64,000 nucleotides of DNA. Origin: Streptomyces sp. NBC_00704 (GTDB lineage Bacteria; Actinomycetota; Actinomycetes; Streptomycetales; Streptomycetaceae). Where the stretch lies: the NCBI RefSeq assembly GCF_036226605.1, contig NZ_CP109000.1, positions 5,824,501 to 5,888,500 on the forward strand. The letters are read 5' to 3'. A program made the translations under genes and the position numbers. Within the stretch, counting starts at the first letter, position 1, and every line of letters starts with the position of its first letter. The notes under the pieces were generated by a model, which worked only from the letters and a program-made list of their open reading frames with translations, had not been told where the DNA came from and did no database searches. This document shows, piece by piece, positions 56,208 to 64,000 of the stretch.

Positions 56208-56543
56208 CCCGGGCGGCCCGGCACCGGCATCTCGTGGCTGCCGGTCGACGGCCAGGCGGCACGGGCGGGCGCGGCCGGGGCCTCACGGCTCCGGCCACGC
56301 ACACGGCAGGCGTCCGCGGCGCCGGACGCCCCCGCGGCGTGCCCGGCCGGGGCCGGGCGGCCGCCGACGGGACCTCGGCCCGAGGCGCCCCGCGGGGTGT
56401 GGCACAATGGCAAGCTGTACTCGACAGTCGCACAGGACCCCTCTCTCCTCCGGCTGACGCGTCCATCGGGCACTCGGGTACCGCAACCCCACGCGGCAAC
56501 TTCGCCGTGCCCAATCACGTCAAAACCAGGAGAACCCACTCCA
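56208..56543. other. Upstream region of rpsP
   Basis: 336 bases with no gene. The first 190 bases are GC-rich spacer. CACAAT at 56403-56408 is a likely -10 for the ribosomal operon, giving a leader of about 130 bases ending in AGGAGA (56528-56533). A ribosomal-protein leader fold is possible but I could not recognise one. Confidence 0.5.
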
Positions 56544-56966
56544 GTGGCAGTCAAGATCAAGCTGAAGCGTCTGGGCAAGATCCGTTCGCCTCACTACCGC
56601 ATCGTCGTCGCCGACTCCCGTACCCGTCGTGACGGTCGTGCGATCGAGGAGATCGGCAAGTACCAGCCGACGTACCACCCGTCGATCATCGAGGTGGACG
56701 CCGACCGTGTGGCGTACTGGCTGGGTGTCGGCGCGCAGCCGACCGAGCCCGTCCTCGCCATCCTGAAGAAGACCGGCGACTGGCAGAAGTTCAAGGGCGA
56801 GCCCGCCCCGGCGCCGCTGCTCGTCGCCGAGCCGAAGAAGGCCCGCCCGGTGTTCGAGGCCCTCGGTGGCGACGACTCGGGCAAGGGTGAGGCGATCACC
56901 CAGAAGAAGAAGGCCGAGAAGAAGGACGAGGCTGCCGCCGAGTCCTCCGAGTCGACCGAGGCCTGA
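56544..56966 (+). CDS. rpsP: 30S ribosomal protein S16
   Basis: A 140-residue S16. [30 protein letters not shown] and the [19 protein letters not shown] block are the family core (about 85 residues). The C-terminal Lys/Ala/Glu-rich extension of about 50 residues is an actinobacterial feature. The start is GTG at 56544. It is the first gene of the S16-KH-RimM-TrmD-L19 cluster. Confidence 0.97.
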   Translation: MAVKIKLKRLGKIRSPHYRIVVADSRTRRDGRAIEEIGKYQPTYHPSIIEVDADRVAYWLGVGAQPTEPVLAILKKTGDWQKFKGEPAPAPLLVAEPKKARPVFEALGGDDSGKGEAITQKKKAEKKDEAAAESSESTEA

Positions 56967-56971
56967 GCACC

Positions 56972-57211
56972 ATGCTCGAAGAGGCGCTTGAGCACCTCGT
57001 GAAGGGCATCGTCGACAACCCCGACGATGTGCAGGTCGCCTCGCGCGACCTGCGCCGCGGGCGCGTGCTCGAGGTCCGGGTCCACCCGGACGACCTCGGC
57101 AAGGTGATCGGCCGCAACGGCCGCACCGCGCGCGCTCTGCGCACCGTCGTGGGCGCCATCGGCGGCCGGGGCGTCCGCGTCGACCTCGTCGACGTGGATC
57201 ACGTCCGCTGA
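56972..57211 (+). CDS. khpA: KH-domain RNA-binding protein
   Basis: A 79-residue single KH domain. The GxxG loop is VIGRNGRTARALRTVV near residue 46, preceded by the LVKGIVDNPDDVQV start typical of KhpA. Such proteins bind structured RNA and partner KhpB/Jag, which is encoded near the origin in other bacteria. It starts five bases after rpsP, so they are co-translated. Confidence 0.93.
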   Translation: MLEEALEHLVKGIVDNPDDVQVASRDLRRGRVLEVRVHPDDLGKVIGRNGRTARALRTVVGAIGGRGVRVDLVDVDHVR

Positions 57212-57231
57212 CGCGTTTCGCAGCACCGGCT

Positions 57232-57267
57232 CGGGCCGGGGAGGGCCACTCGGCCTTCCCCGGCCCG
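57232..57267 (+). terminator. Strong hairpin between the KH gene and rimM
   Basis: A 16-bp stem with one wobble pair (57232-57247 with 57252-57267) and a 4-base loop. It probably attenuates readthrough from rpsP-khpA into rimM-trmD. Confidence 0.75.
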
Positions 57268-57332
57268 CAGTCGTTCCGGCACCCGCACCCCCGCAGGTAC
57301 GACGTACTCGTGCCCCCGCGCATCGCCGGCAC

Positions 57333-57357
57333 CGACAGGCACGACAGGCACGACAGG
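57333..57357 (+). repeat. 9-bp tandem repeat before rimM
   Basis: CGACAGGCA occurs in 2.8 tandem copies (57333, 57342, 57351), the last running straight into the rimM ribosome binding site GGAGA. Confidence 0.85.
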
Positions 57358-57369
57358 AGATCTTGAGAA

Positions 57370-57948
57370 GTGCAGCTCGTAGTCGCACGGATCGGCCGCG
57401 CCCACGGCATCAAGGGCGAGGTCACCGTCGAGGTACGCACCGACGAGCCGGAACTGCGGCTCGCGCCCGGCGCCGTCCTGTCCACGGACCCGGCCTCGAC
57501 CGGCCCGCTGACCATCGAGACCGGCCGGGTGCACAGCGGCCGTCTCCTCCTGCGCTTCGAGGGCGTCCGCGACCGCAACGCCGCCGAAGCCCTGCGCAAC
57601 ACGCTCCTCATCGCCGAGGTCGACCCCGAGGCGCTGCCCGAGGAGGAGGACGAGTACTACGACCACCAGCTGATGGACCTGGACGTCGTCACCAAGGACG
57701 GCGAGGAGGTCGGCCGGATCACCGAGATCTCCCACCTCCCCTCCCAGGACCTCTTCATCGTCGAGCGGCCCGACGGCAGCGAGGTGATGATCCCGTTCGT
57801 CGAGTCGATCGTCACCGAGATCGACCTGGAGGAGCAGCGGGCGGTCATCGACCCGCCGCCCGGCCTGATCGACGACCGCGCCGAGATCGCCTCCTCCCGC
57901 GACGCGGCCGAGGACGCGACCGAGGACGCGACCGAGGACGGGTCCTGA
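57370..57948 (+). CDS. rimM: 16S rRNA processing protein RimM
   Basis: A 192-residue 30S maturation factor that binds S19. [19 protein letters not shown] opens the RimM barrel and the PRC-barrel half shows [13 protein letters not shown] and [12 protein letters not shown]. The tail has a 12-base repeat coding [11 protein letters not shown]. The start is GTG at 57370. Its TGA overlaps the trmD ATG by one base. Confidence 0.95.
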   Translation: MQLVVARIGRAHGIKGEVTVEVRTDEPELRLAPGAVLSTDPASTGPLTIETGRVHSGRLLLRFEGVRDRNAAEALRNTLLIAEVDPEALPEEEDEYYDHQLMDLDVVTKDGEEVGRITEISHLPSQDLFIVERPDGSEVMIPFVESIVTEIDLEEQRAVIDPPPGLIDDRAEIASSRDAAEDATEDATEDGS

Positions 57949-58781
57949 TGCGCCTCGACGTCGTCACGATCTTCCCCGAGTACCTGGAGCCGCTGAACGT
58001 CTCCCTCGTCGGCAAGGCCCGCGCGCGCGGGCAGCTCGACGTGCGCGTGCACGACCTGCGGGAATGGACGTACGACCGGCACAACACGGTCGACGACACT
58101 CCGTACGGCGGCGGCCCCGGCATGGTCATGAAGACCGACCCCTGGGGCGACGCCCTCGACTCCGTCCTGGCCGACGGTTACGAGACCGGCGCGCACGCCC
58201 CGGCGATCGTCGTCCCGACGCCGAGCGGACGCCCCTTCACCCAGGAACTGGCCGTCGAGCTCTCCGAGCGCCCCTGGCTCATCTTCACGCCGGCCCGCTA
58301 CGAGGGCATCGACCGGCGCATCGTCGACGAGTACGCCACCAGGCTCCCCGTCTACGAGGTCTCCATCGGCGACTACGTGCTGGCCGGCGGGGAGGCCGCC
58401 GTACTGGTCGTCACCGAGGCGGTGGCCCGGCTGCTGCCCGGCGTGCTCGGCAACGCCGAGTCCCACCGCGACGACTCCTTCGCCCCCGGCGCCATGGCCA
58501 ACCTCCTGGAAGGCCCCGTCTACACCAAGCCGCCCGCCTGGCGCGGCCGGGAGATCCCGGAGGTGCTGATCAGCGGGCACCACGGCAAAATCGCCCGCTG
58601 GCGGCGCGACGAGGCGCTGCGCCGCACCACCGCCAACCGGCCCGACCTGATAGAGCGCTGCCCGCCGGAGGCCTTCGACAAGAAGGACCGCGAGATGCTC
58701 TCCATCCTGGGCTGGACACCCGACCCCGAGGGCTCGCCCCACGGTCGATTTTGGCGCAGGACCGGCGGCGTGGAACAATAG
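57948..58781 (+). CDS. trmD: tRNA (guanine(37)-N1)-methyltransferase
   Basis: A 277-residue SPOUT methyltransferase. [16 protein letters not shown], the DDTPYGGGPGMVMK motif, RYEGIDRRIVDEYA and the trefoil-knot SIGDYVLAGGEAAVLVV are diagnostic. The C-terminal domain (SGHHGKIARWRRDEALRRT) contacts tRNA. The ATG at 57948 overlaps the rimM stop. Confidence 0.97.
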   Translation: MRLDVVTIFPEYLEPLNVSLVGKARARGQLDVRVHDLREWTYDRHNTVDDTPYGGGPGMVMKTDPWGDALDSVLADGYETGAHAPAIVVPTPSGRPFTQELAVELSERPWLIFTPARYEGIDRRIVDEYATRLPVYEVSIGDYVLAGGEAAVLVVTEAVARLLPGVLGNAESHRDDSFAPGAMANLLEGPVYTKPPAWRGREIPEVLISGHHGKIARWRRDEALRRTTANRPDLIERCPPEAFDKKDREMLSILGWTPDPEGSPHGRFWRRTGGVEQ

Positions 58782-58918
58782 GTCGCTGTTGTGCGCCGTC
58801 CGGTGTGCGCCCCTGCCACAGGGGGACACGACGCCCGCCTCGACGGGCACACGGCACTCAATCCCCGAACTTCTAGTTCCGTTGATGACCTGTGGCATCA
58901 GCGAAGAAAGCAGACGAA

Positions 58919-59269
58919 ATGTCTCACCTTCTCGACACCGTCGACGCAGCGTCGCTGCGCAGCGACGTCCCGGCCTTCCGCCCGGGCGACACCGTCAACG
59001 TCCACGTCCGCGTCATCGAGGGCAACCGCTCCCGTGTGCAGCAGTTCAAGGGCGTCGTCATCCGCCGTCAGGGCGCCGGTGTCCGCGAGACCTTCACGGT
59101 CCGCAAGGTCTCCTTCTCCGTGGGCGTGGAGCGCACCTTCCCGGTGCACACCCCGATCGTCGAGAAGATCGAGCTCGTGACCCGCGGCGACGTGCGTCGC
59201 GCCAAGCTCTACTACCTCCGTGAGCTGCGCGGCAAGGCCGCGAAGATCAAGGAGAAGCGCGACAACTGA
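58919..59269 (+). CDS. rplS: 50S ribosomal protein L19
   Basis: A 116-residue L19. [29 protein letters not shown] and the [23 protein letters not shown] block are the family core. I chose the ATG at 58919 ([13 protein letters not shown]); an in-frame TTG/GTG region upstream (58892) could add nine residues. The 137-base gap after trmD ends without a clear ribosome binding site. Confidence 0.96.
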   Translation: MSHLLDTVDAASLRSDVPAFRPGDTVNVHVRVIEGNRSRVQQFKGVVIRRQGAGVRETFTVRKVSFSVGVERTFPVHTPIVEKIELVTRGDVRRAKLYYLRELRGKAAKIKEKRDN

Positions 59270-59314
59270 GCGCCTTCCGGGGTTCACAGAGGGGCCGGAT
59301 ACCATCTGGCCCCG

Positions 59315-60040
59315 ATGGACACCGAAGCTCAGCCGACGGAGCGCGACCGCTCCTCCCGCCCTTCCGCACCCGGCGTCTCCCAGGAGACCCCGGGCCCGGA
59401 GGGACCGGAGGGCCGGTCGCGTTTCGCGTTCGCGGCGCGTCTCGCCCGGTGGCTCCCCGGCGGCCGGGTCAGCCTGACGCTGCTGGTCTGCCTGGTGTTC
59501 CTGCTCGCCGTCAACGCTTTCGTGGCACAGCCGTTCCAGATTCCCAGCGGATCCATGGAGAACGGATTGAGGATCGGGGACCGGGTTCTCGTAAATAAGT
59601 TGGCGTACCGTTTCGGTGCCGCCCCCCGGCGCGGCGACGTCGTCGTGTTCGACGGCACCGGCTACTTCGGGAACTCCGACTACGTCAAGCGCGTCGTGGG
59701 GGTAGGGGGAGACCACGTGGTCTGCTGCGACAAGGAGGGGAGGATCCAGGTGAACGGCCGGTCGGTCGACGAGTCGACGTTCCTGTATCCCGGTGACAGC
59801 CCGTCCACGGTCGGCTTCGACGTCGTCGTCCCCGACGGCAGGCTCTTCGTCCTCGGCGACCACCGCGCCCGCTCCAGCGACTCGCGGAACCACCTCGGCT
59901 CACCGGGCGGCGGCATGATCCCCGTCGGTGACGTGGTCGGCCGCGCCGACTGGATCGTCTGGCCCTACGCACACCTGACCCGGCTGTCCCGTCCGGGTGC
60001 CTACGCGCGCGTGCCCGGCCCGGAGGGCGCCCATGGGTAA
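59315..60040 (+). CDS. sipW: Type I signal peptidase SipW
   Basis: A 241-residue membrane serine protease that removes signal peptides. An N-terminal helix at about 52-70 (VSLTLLVCLVFLLAVNAFV), catalytic S80 in IPSGSM and K125 in YVKRVVGVGGD are present, with the GDHRARSSDSR box. Unlike SipX and SipY it lacks a second half insert and has no C-terminal helix. It is the first of four consecutive sip genes, 45 bases after rplS, and overlaps sipX by eight bases. Confidence 0.93.
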   Translation: MDTEAQPTERDRSSRPSAPGVSQETPGPEGPEGRSRFAFAARLARWLPGGRVSLTLLVCLVFLLAVNAFVAQPFQIPSGSMENGLRIGDRVLVNKLAYRFGAAPRRGDVVVFDGTGYFGNSDYVKRVVGVGGDHVVCCDKEGRIQVNGRSVDESTFLYPGDSPSTVGFDVVVPDGRLFVLGDHRARSSDSRNHLGSPGGGMIPVGDVVGRADWIVWPYAHLTRLSRPGAYARVPGPEGAHG

Positions 60041-61130
60041 CCGCGGCAGACCGCGCGGCGTGTCCGCGTCCCCGGCGGACAACCTGCTGCCCACCGGCTC
60101 ACGGCGCGCCGCGAGCCCCGGCGGCGGACGCTCGCGCGCGGAGCGGCGCAAGCTTCAGCGCAAGGTCAAGCGCAAGCGCAGGCGGTCGGCCGTCCGGGAG
60201 ATCCCGCTGCTGGTCGGCGTCGCCGTGCTGATCGCCCTCGTCCTGAAGACGTTCCTCGTCCAGGCCTTCGTGATCCCCTCGGGTTCCATGGAGCAGACGA
60301 TCCAGATCGGCGACCGCGTCCTGGTCGACAAGTTCACCCCGTGGTTCGGCTCGAAGCCCGAGCGCGGGGACGTCGTCGTGTTCAAGGACCCGGGCGGCTG
60401 GCTGAACGACGAGCAGACCACCGTCAAGAAGAAGGACCCGGTCGTCGTCAAGCAGATCAAGGAAGGACTCACCTTCATCGGTCTGCTGCCCTCCGACAAC
60501 GAGAAGGACCTCATCAAGCGGGTCGTCGGAGTGGGCGGCGACCGCGTCGTGTGCTGCGACGCCCAGGGCCGGGTGACCGTCAACGGCGCTCCCCTGGAGG
60601 AGGGGTCGTATCTGTACCCCGGCAACGCGCCCTCCAGCACCCCGTTCGACATCACCGTCCCGCCCGGCCGGCTGTGGGTGATGGGCGACCACCGGGCCAA
60701 CTCGGCCGACTCCCGGTTCCACCAGAACACCGACTACGGCGGCACCGTCTCGGAGGACGAGGTGGTGGGCCGGGCCATGGTCATCGCCTGGCCGCTGGGG
60801 CACTGGGTGCGCCTCAAGGAACCGCAAACTTTCTCGTCCGTGACCGCCTCGGCCGCCGGGGCGACCGCGTCGCCCCGGCTGTCGCATAGTGTTGCTACCG
60901 GCGATCCGAACGGATCGGTCCGGCAACTCCCGAGCCCTGCGGAACTCCCGCTCGTTATGGGAGTGGTGGGTCTGCGTCGTACGTGGCGCAGGCAGCGGCA
61001 CAGAGTGAGGAGTTGGCGTGGGGGATGTGGCGGTTGGCGCACGGTCCGGGCACGACGGCGAGGAACACCGCGGACACCCCGTGGAAGCCGCCGATCCGGC
61101 GCCGGACGACGGCGTGACCTCCGGGAGTGA
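60033..61130 (+). CDS. sipX: Type I signal peptidase SipX
   Basis: A 365-residue signal peptidase. The N terminus is very basic (RRKLQRKVKRKRRRS), followed by a helix at 54-76, catalytic S85 (IPSGSM) and K162 (LIKRVVGVGGD), and a GDHRANSADSR box. After WPLGHWVRLKEPQTF the tail of about 110 residues turns highly Arg/Gly-rich and overlaps sipY by 113 bases. Such an overlap is odd; a frameshift near 60900-61000 that lost the normal end is possible. The ATG at 60033 overlaps the sipW stop. Confidence 0.85.
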   Translation: MGNRGRPRGVSASPADNLLPTGSRRAASPGGGRSRAERRKLQRKVKRKRRRSAVREIPLLVGVAVLIALVLKTFLVQAFVIPSGSMEQTIQIGDRVLVDKFTPWFGSKPERGDVVVFKDPGGWLNDEQTTVKKKDPVVVKQIKEGLTFIGLLPSDNEKDLIKRVVGVGGDRVVCCDAQGRVTVNGAPLEEGSYLYPGNAPSSTPFDITVPPGRLWVMGDHRANSADSRFHQNTDYGGTVSEDEVVGRAMVIAWPLGHWVRLKEPQTFSSVTASAAGATASPRLSHSVATGDPNGSVRQLPSPAELPLVMGVVGLRRTWRRQRHRVRSWRGGCGGWRTVRARRRGTPRTPRGSRRSGAGRRRDLRE

Positions 61131-61998
61131 CCCTGCGACCGGAGGTGACGGCCCGCCGTCGAGCGAGCCGCCGCGGACCGGCGGCGAGGGATCGGGCGGC
61201 ACGGCGCCGAAGGCGAAGAAGCCCCGCTCCTTCTGGAAGGAGCTGCCGATCCTGATCGGCATCGCGCTCGTCCTGGCGCTGCTGATCAAGACGTTCCTGG
61301 TGCAGGCGTTCTCCATCCCGTCGGCGTCGATGGAGAACACGCTGAAGATCGGCGACCGGGTCCTCGTGGACAAACTGACCCCGTGGTTCGGCTCCGAGCC
61401 GGAGCGCGGCGAGGTCGTCGTCTTCCACGACCCCGACGACTGGCTGGCGGGCGAGAACCCGGCCGAGCCGAACGCCTTCCAGACCGTCCTCAGCTGGATC
61501 GGCCTGATGCCGTCCGCGGAGGAGAAGGACCTGATCAAGCGGGTCATCGGCGTCGGCGGCGACACGGTCTCCTGCAAGGGCACGGGCCCGCTCACGGTCA
61601 ACGGCAAGGCGCTGAACGAGCCGTACGTCTACCCCGGCAACACCCCGTGCAGCCAGGACGACCAGGGCGGCCAGTTCTCGGTGAAGGTCCCCAAGGGCTA
61701 CGTCTGGGTGATGGGCGACCACCGGCAGAACTCGCGCGACTCGCGCTACAACCAGTCCGACAAGAACCACGGCATGGTCCCCGTCGACCAGGTCGTCGGA
61801 CGCGCCATCGTCAAGGCCTGGCCGATCAGCCACTGGGGCACGCTGCCGGTGCCGGACACCTTCGACCAGACCGGCCTGAACGACCAGTCCGCGGCCTCCG
61901 CGGCGCTGACGGCCGCCCCCGGCGGTCTCGCCCTGGCCGGCGCCGTACCGGTCGTCCTGTGGCGTCGTCGGCGCGAGCGGACCGCCGGGACCCGCTGA
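61018..61998 (+). CDS. sipY: Type I signal peptidase SipY
   Basis: A 326-residue signal peptidase with an acidic cytoplasmic extension (residues 1-60), a helix at about 75-96, catalytic S104 (IPSASM) and K174 (LIKRVIGVGGD), a GDHRQNSRDSR box and a second membrane helix at about 300-318 with a basic end (WRRRRER). The GTG at 61018 has GAGGAG five bases upstream. SipY is the principal signal peptidase in S. lividans (literature knowledge). Confidence 0.94.
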   Translation: MGDVAVGARSGHDGEEHRGHPVEAADPAPDDGVTSGSDPATGGDGPPSSEPPRTGGEGSGGTAPKAKKPRSFWKELPILIGIALVLALLIKTFLVQAFSIPSASMENTLKIGDRVLVDKLTPWFGSEPERGEVVVFHDPDDWLAGENPAEPNAFQTVLSWIGLMPSAEEKDLIKRVIGVGGDTVSCKGTGPLTVNGKALNEPYVYPGNTPCSQDDQGGQFSVKVPKGYVWVMGDHRQNSRDSRYNQSDKNHGMVPVDQVVGRAIVKAWPISHWGTLPVPDTFDQTGLNDQSAASAALTAAPGGLALAGAVPVVLWRRRRERTAGTR

Positions 61999-62070
61999 CC
62001 TCCCCCTCTCCGCCGTGCAAACCCTTTCCCAAGCTTGTGGACGGGGCCGGGGAAGTCCTGGGGTGAAGGG

Positions 62071-62100
62071 CTGACCCGGCTCGGTACCGCCGGGTAGGGT
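62071..62100 (+). promoter_or_regulatory. Promoter of the sipZ operon
   Basis: CTGACC (62071-62076) and TAGGGT (62095-62100) are 18 bases apart, ending eight bases before the sipZ ATG. No ribosome binding site is present, so the transcript is probably leaderless. It agrees with sipZ starting a separate operon. Confidence 0.6.
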
Positions 62101-62108
62101 GCGGATCC

Positions 62109-62882
62109 ATGGGTGGCGAGAGCACTACACGTACGGCCCCGCGCAGCGGCGGCACCAGCAGTGGCCCGGTGGGCAGCCGGACCGGACAACGTCTGTCCGG
62201 TCTGGCCGTCGCGCTGGGCCTCGTGCTGTTCCTCGGCGGATTCGGCTGGGGCGCCCTGGTCTACCGGCCGTACACCGTGCCCACCAGCTCCATGAGCCCG
62301 ACGATCGCCGCCGGCGACCGGGTGCTGGCCGAGCGCGTCGACGGCGGCGAGGTGCGCCGCGGGGACGTGGTCGTCTTCACCGACAAGACCTGGGTCAGCG
62401 ACGCGCCCGTGGTCAAGCGGGTGGTCGCCGTCGGCGGCGACACGGTCTCCTGCTGCACCGACGGCAAGCTGACCGTCAACGGCAAGCAGATCGAAGAACC
62501 GTATCTTCCCGCCGGCAGCCTGGCCGAGAACAAGAACATCCCGACCGTGAAGGTCCCGGACGGCCGGCTGTTCCTGCTCGGCGACGAGCGGGAGGGCTCC
62601 CTGGACTCCACCGCCCACCTCACCGACGCGGCGCAGGGAACCGTCGCGCGCACCGCCGTCAAGGCCCGCGTCGACGCCGTCGTCTGGCCGATGAACGGCA
62701 TGCTGAAGCGGCCCACCGGCTTCGAGACCCTCGGCGCGCTCTCCCGGCCCGGTCCGCTGGGCACGATCGGCTGGCTGATCGTCGCCGGGGCGGTCCTGGT
62801 GCTCGGCGGCGGCGCGTACGGCCCGATCGCCAAGCGGACCTCGGGCCGCCGCGCCCGGCCGGAGGCCGCCGGTGCCCGCTGA
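62109..62882 (+). CDS. sipZ: Type I signal peptidase SipZ
   Basis: A 257-residue signal peptidase, the most divergent of the four. A helix lies at about 31-51, catalytic S61 is in VPTSSM and K103 in VVKRVVAVGGD; the usual GDHR box is GDEREGSLDS here. A C-terminal helix is at about 228-249. It heads an operon with a Nudix gene (11-base overlap) and DUF2469. Confidence 0.93.
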   Translation: MGGESTTRTAPRSGGTSSGPVGSRTGQRLSGLAVALGLVLFLGGFGWGALVYRPYTVPTSSMSPTIAAGDRVLAERVDGGEVRRGDVVVFTDKTWVSDAPVVKRVVAVGGDTVSCCTDGKLTVNGKQIEEPYLPAGSLAENKNIPTVKVPDGRLFLLGDEREGSLDSTAHLTDAAQGTVARTAVKARVDAVVWPMNGMLKRPTGFETLGALSRPGPLGTIGWLIVAGAVLVLGGGAYGPIAKRTSGRRARPEAAGAR

Positions 62883-63402
62883 GACGGCGGACGGGCCGGC
62901 CGGCGCCGCCTCCGCCGGGGACGGGCTGCGCAAGGTCGCCCGGGTCGTGCTCCTCGACCCGCAGGACCGCATCCTGCTGCTGCACGGCCATGAGCCGGAC
63001 GACCCCTCCGACGACTGGTGGTTCACGCCCGGCGGCGGTGTCGAGGGCGACGAGACCCGTGCGGAGGCCGCCCTGCGCGAACTCGCCGAGGAGACCGGCA
63101 TCACCGAGGTCGAGCTGGGCCCGGTGCTGTGGCGGCGCGTGTGCTCGTTCCCCTTCGCCGGCCGTCGCTGGGACCAGGACGAGTGGTACTTCCTGGCCCG
63201 TACGACGGGCACGGCGACCGGGGCGACGGCCCTGACCGAGCTGGAGCGCCGCAGCGTCGCCGGATCGCGTTGGTGGACGTGTCGGGAACTGGCCCGGGCA
63301 CATGAGACGGTGTATCCGACCAGACTCGCCGAGCTGCTGCGCACGCTGCTCGACGACGGTCTCCCCGCCGGGCCGGTGACCCTGGACACGGAAATCGTCT
63401 AG
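62872..63402 (+). CDS. Nudix hydrolase
   Basis: A 176-residue Nudix protein. The Nudix box GGVEGDETRAEAALRELAEETGI (Gx5Ex7REUxEExGU) is at about residues 57-79 with all metal-binding glutamates. LRKVARVVLLDPQDRILLLHGHEPDDP before it and WDQDEWYFLARTTG after it are typical. The substrate is unknown. It starts with GTG inside the end of sipZ, so it is translationally coupled. Confidence 0.93.
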   Translation: MPAETADGPAGAASAGDGLRKVARVVLLDPQDRILLLHGHEPDDPSDDWWFTPGGGVEGDETRAEAALRELAEETGITEVELGPVLWRRVCSFPFAGRRWDQDEWYFLARTTGTATGATALTELERRSVAGSRWWTCRELARAHETVYPTRLAELLRTLLDDGLPAGPVTLDTEIV

Positions 63403-63458
63403 GGGCGCGCGGGACTGGCGCACAATGGGGAGATCGCACGGCTGAAGGGGAACATGCC

Positions 63459-63767
63459 ATGAGCGCCGAGGACCTCGAGAAGTACGAGACCGAGATGGAG
63501 CTGAAGCTCTACCGGGAGTACCGCGACGTCGTCGGTCTGTTCAAATACGTGATCGAGACCGAGCGGCGTTTCTACCTCACCAACGACTACGAGATGCAGG
63601 TGCACTCGGTCCAGGGCGAGGTGTTCTTCGAGGTGTCGATGGCCGACGCCTGGGTTTGGGACATGTACCGGCCGGCCCGGTTCGTGAAGCAGGTGCGGGT
63701 GCTCACGTTCAAGGACGTGAACATCGAGGAGCTAAACAAGAGCGATCTGGAGCTTCCGAGCAGCTGA
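63459..63767 (+). CDS. DUF2469 domain-containing protein
   Basis: A 102-residue protein almost invariant across actinobacteria: MSAEDLEKYETEMELKLYREYRDVVGLFKYVIETERRFYL and onward, rich in Tyr, Glu and Val. The function is unknown. It always precedes yraN (and then comM and dprA) in these genomes, as here. AAGGGG lies about eight bases before the ATG. Confidence 0.92.
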   Translation: MSAEDLEKYETEMELKLYREYRDVVGLFKYVIETERRFYLTNDYEMQVHSVQGEVFFEVSMADAWVWDMYRPARFVKQVRVLTFKDVNIEELNKSDLELPSS

Positions 63768-63810
63768 GTCCCGCATACCGCCCGCAGCGCCGCCCGTGCG
63801 GGTGACGGGG

Positions 63811-63837
63811 TTTTCCACAGCCGCCGGGTTGTCCACC
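63811..63837 (+). promoter_or_regulatory. Two near-consensus DnaA boxes
   Basis: TTTTCCACA (63811-63819) and TTGTCCACC (63829-63837) each differ by one base from the Streptomyces DnaA box TTGTCCACA and are in the same orientation, 18 bases apart, between DUF2469 and yraN. Confidence 0.4.
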
Positions 63838-63893
63838 AAGATCTTTTCGGTGGCGGCGGATGCGTGAGCGTGGGTGCCGGAGGTGGTGCCCAC

Positions 63894-64000
63894 ATGAGCA
63901 CGAACACGGATCTGGCCCGAGGAGCACTCGGCAGGTACGGCGAGGACCTGGCCGCACGACGGCTCGCCGCGGCCGGCATGACCGTCCTGGAGCGCAACTG
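63894..64000 (+). CDS. yraN: YraN family protein (3' end outside window)
   Basis: The first 35 codons of a UPF0102/YraN protein: [36 protein letters not shown], where [12 protein letters not shown] and the VLERN strand are the start of the nuclease-like fold. GGAGG lies about ten bases before the ATG. The gene runs off the window; downstream comM and dprA would be expected. Confidence 0.88.
   Translation, partial: MSTNTDLARGALGRYGEDLAARRLAAAGMTVLERN

Noticed and set aside
58782-58918. Ribosomal L19 leader RNA between trmD and rplS
   Set aside because: No recognisable paired structure beyond common GC hairpins; I could not support a known leader family.

Overview
The window is high-GC actinobacterial chromosome, almost certainly Streptomyces. 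Codon third positions are nearly all G or C, many genes start with GTG, and gene order and proteins match the conserved Streptomyces core: gltX, ndgR-leuCD, hupS, smc, glcP, ftsY, nsdA, amtB-glnK-glnD, ffh, rpsP-rimM-trmD-rplS and four signal peptidases sipW-Z. I see no phage, insertion sequence, plasmid or CRISPR array. Nearly everything is housekeeping, so the points of interest lie in a few lineage-specific inserts, damaged genes and regulatory sites.

Layout. 1-3.6 kb: the end of a fumarylacetoacetate hydrolase-family gene, gltX, a frameshifted RelE/ParE-like toxin remnant, a HAD hydrolase and five tRNAs (Gln, Glu, Glu, Gln, Glu). 3.6-9.2 kb: a divergent MerR/DUF4188 pair, ndgR divergent from leuCD, a small conserved protein and the histone-like HupS. 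9.2-18.5 kb: cofC, plsC-gpsA, ddlA, a DUF3515 lipoprotein, an AsnC-type ligand-binding protein, thiL-thiD, rpmB and a DhaL/DegV-type protein. 18.5-24 kb: a repeat-rich spacer and an overlapping Hsp90-family/TPR gene pair. 24-35 kb: recG, rsmD-coaD, a coiled-coil protein, yceD-rpmF-rnc, mutM, an HxlR regulator with a divergent flavodoxin-like protein, a CAP-domain membrane protein and acyP. 35-43 kb: smc, glcP, an LLM oxidoreductase and ftsY. 43-47.6 kb: a primase/polymerase-like gene whose 3' end is tandemly duplicated, nsdA and amtB behind a good GlnR box. 47.6-64 kb: glnK, glnD, ffh, an ftsH paralogue, a methyltransferase, a SprT-like metalloprotease, the S16-KH-RimM-TrmD-L19 cluster, sipWXYZ, a Nudix hydrolase, DUF2469 and the start of yraN.

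How the parts work together. gltX and its tRNA-Glu substrates lie together; in actinobacteria GluRS normally also charges tRNA-Gln for later amidation, so having tRNA-Gln in the same cluster fits. NdgR is a known regulator of leucine biosynthesis and sits divergently from leuCD. AmtB, GlnK and GlnD form the nitrogen-sensing module under GlnR. FtsY and Ffh, the two GTPases of the signal recognition particle pathway, and four type I signal peptidases give the region a protein-export theme. Several genes (acyP, ddlA, ftsH, sipZ, the SprT-like gene) have a -10-like hexamer a few bases before the start codon and no ribosome binding site, suggesting leaderless mRNAs.
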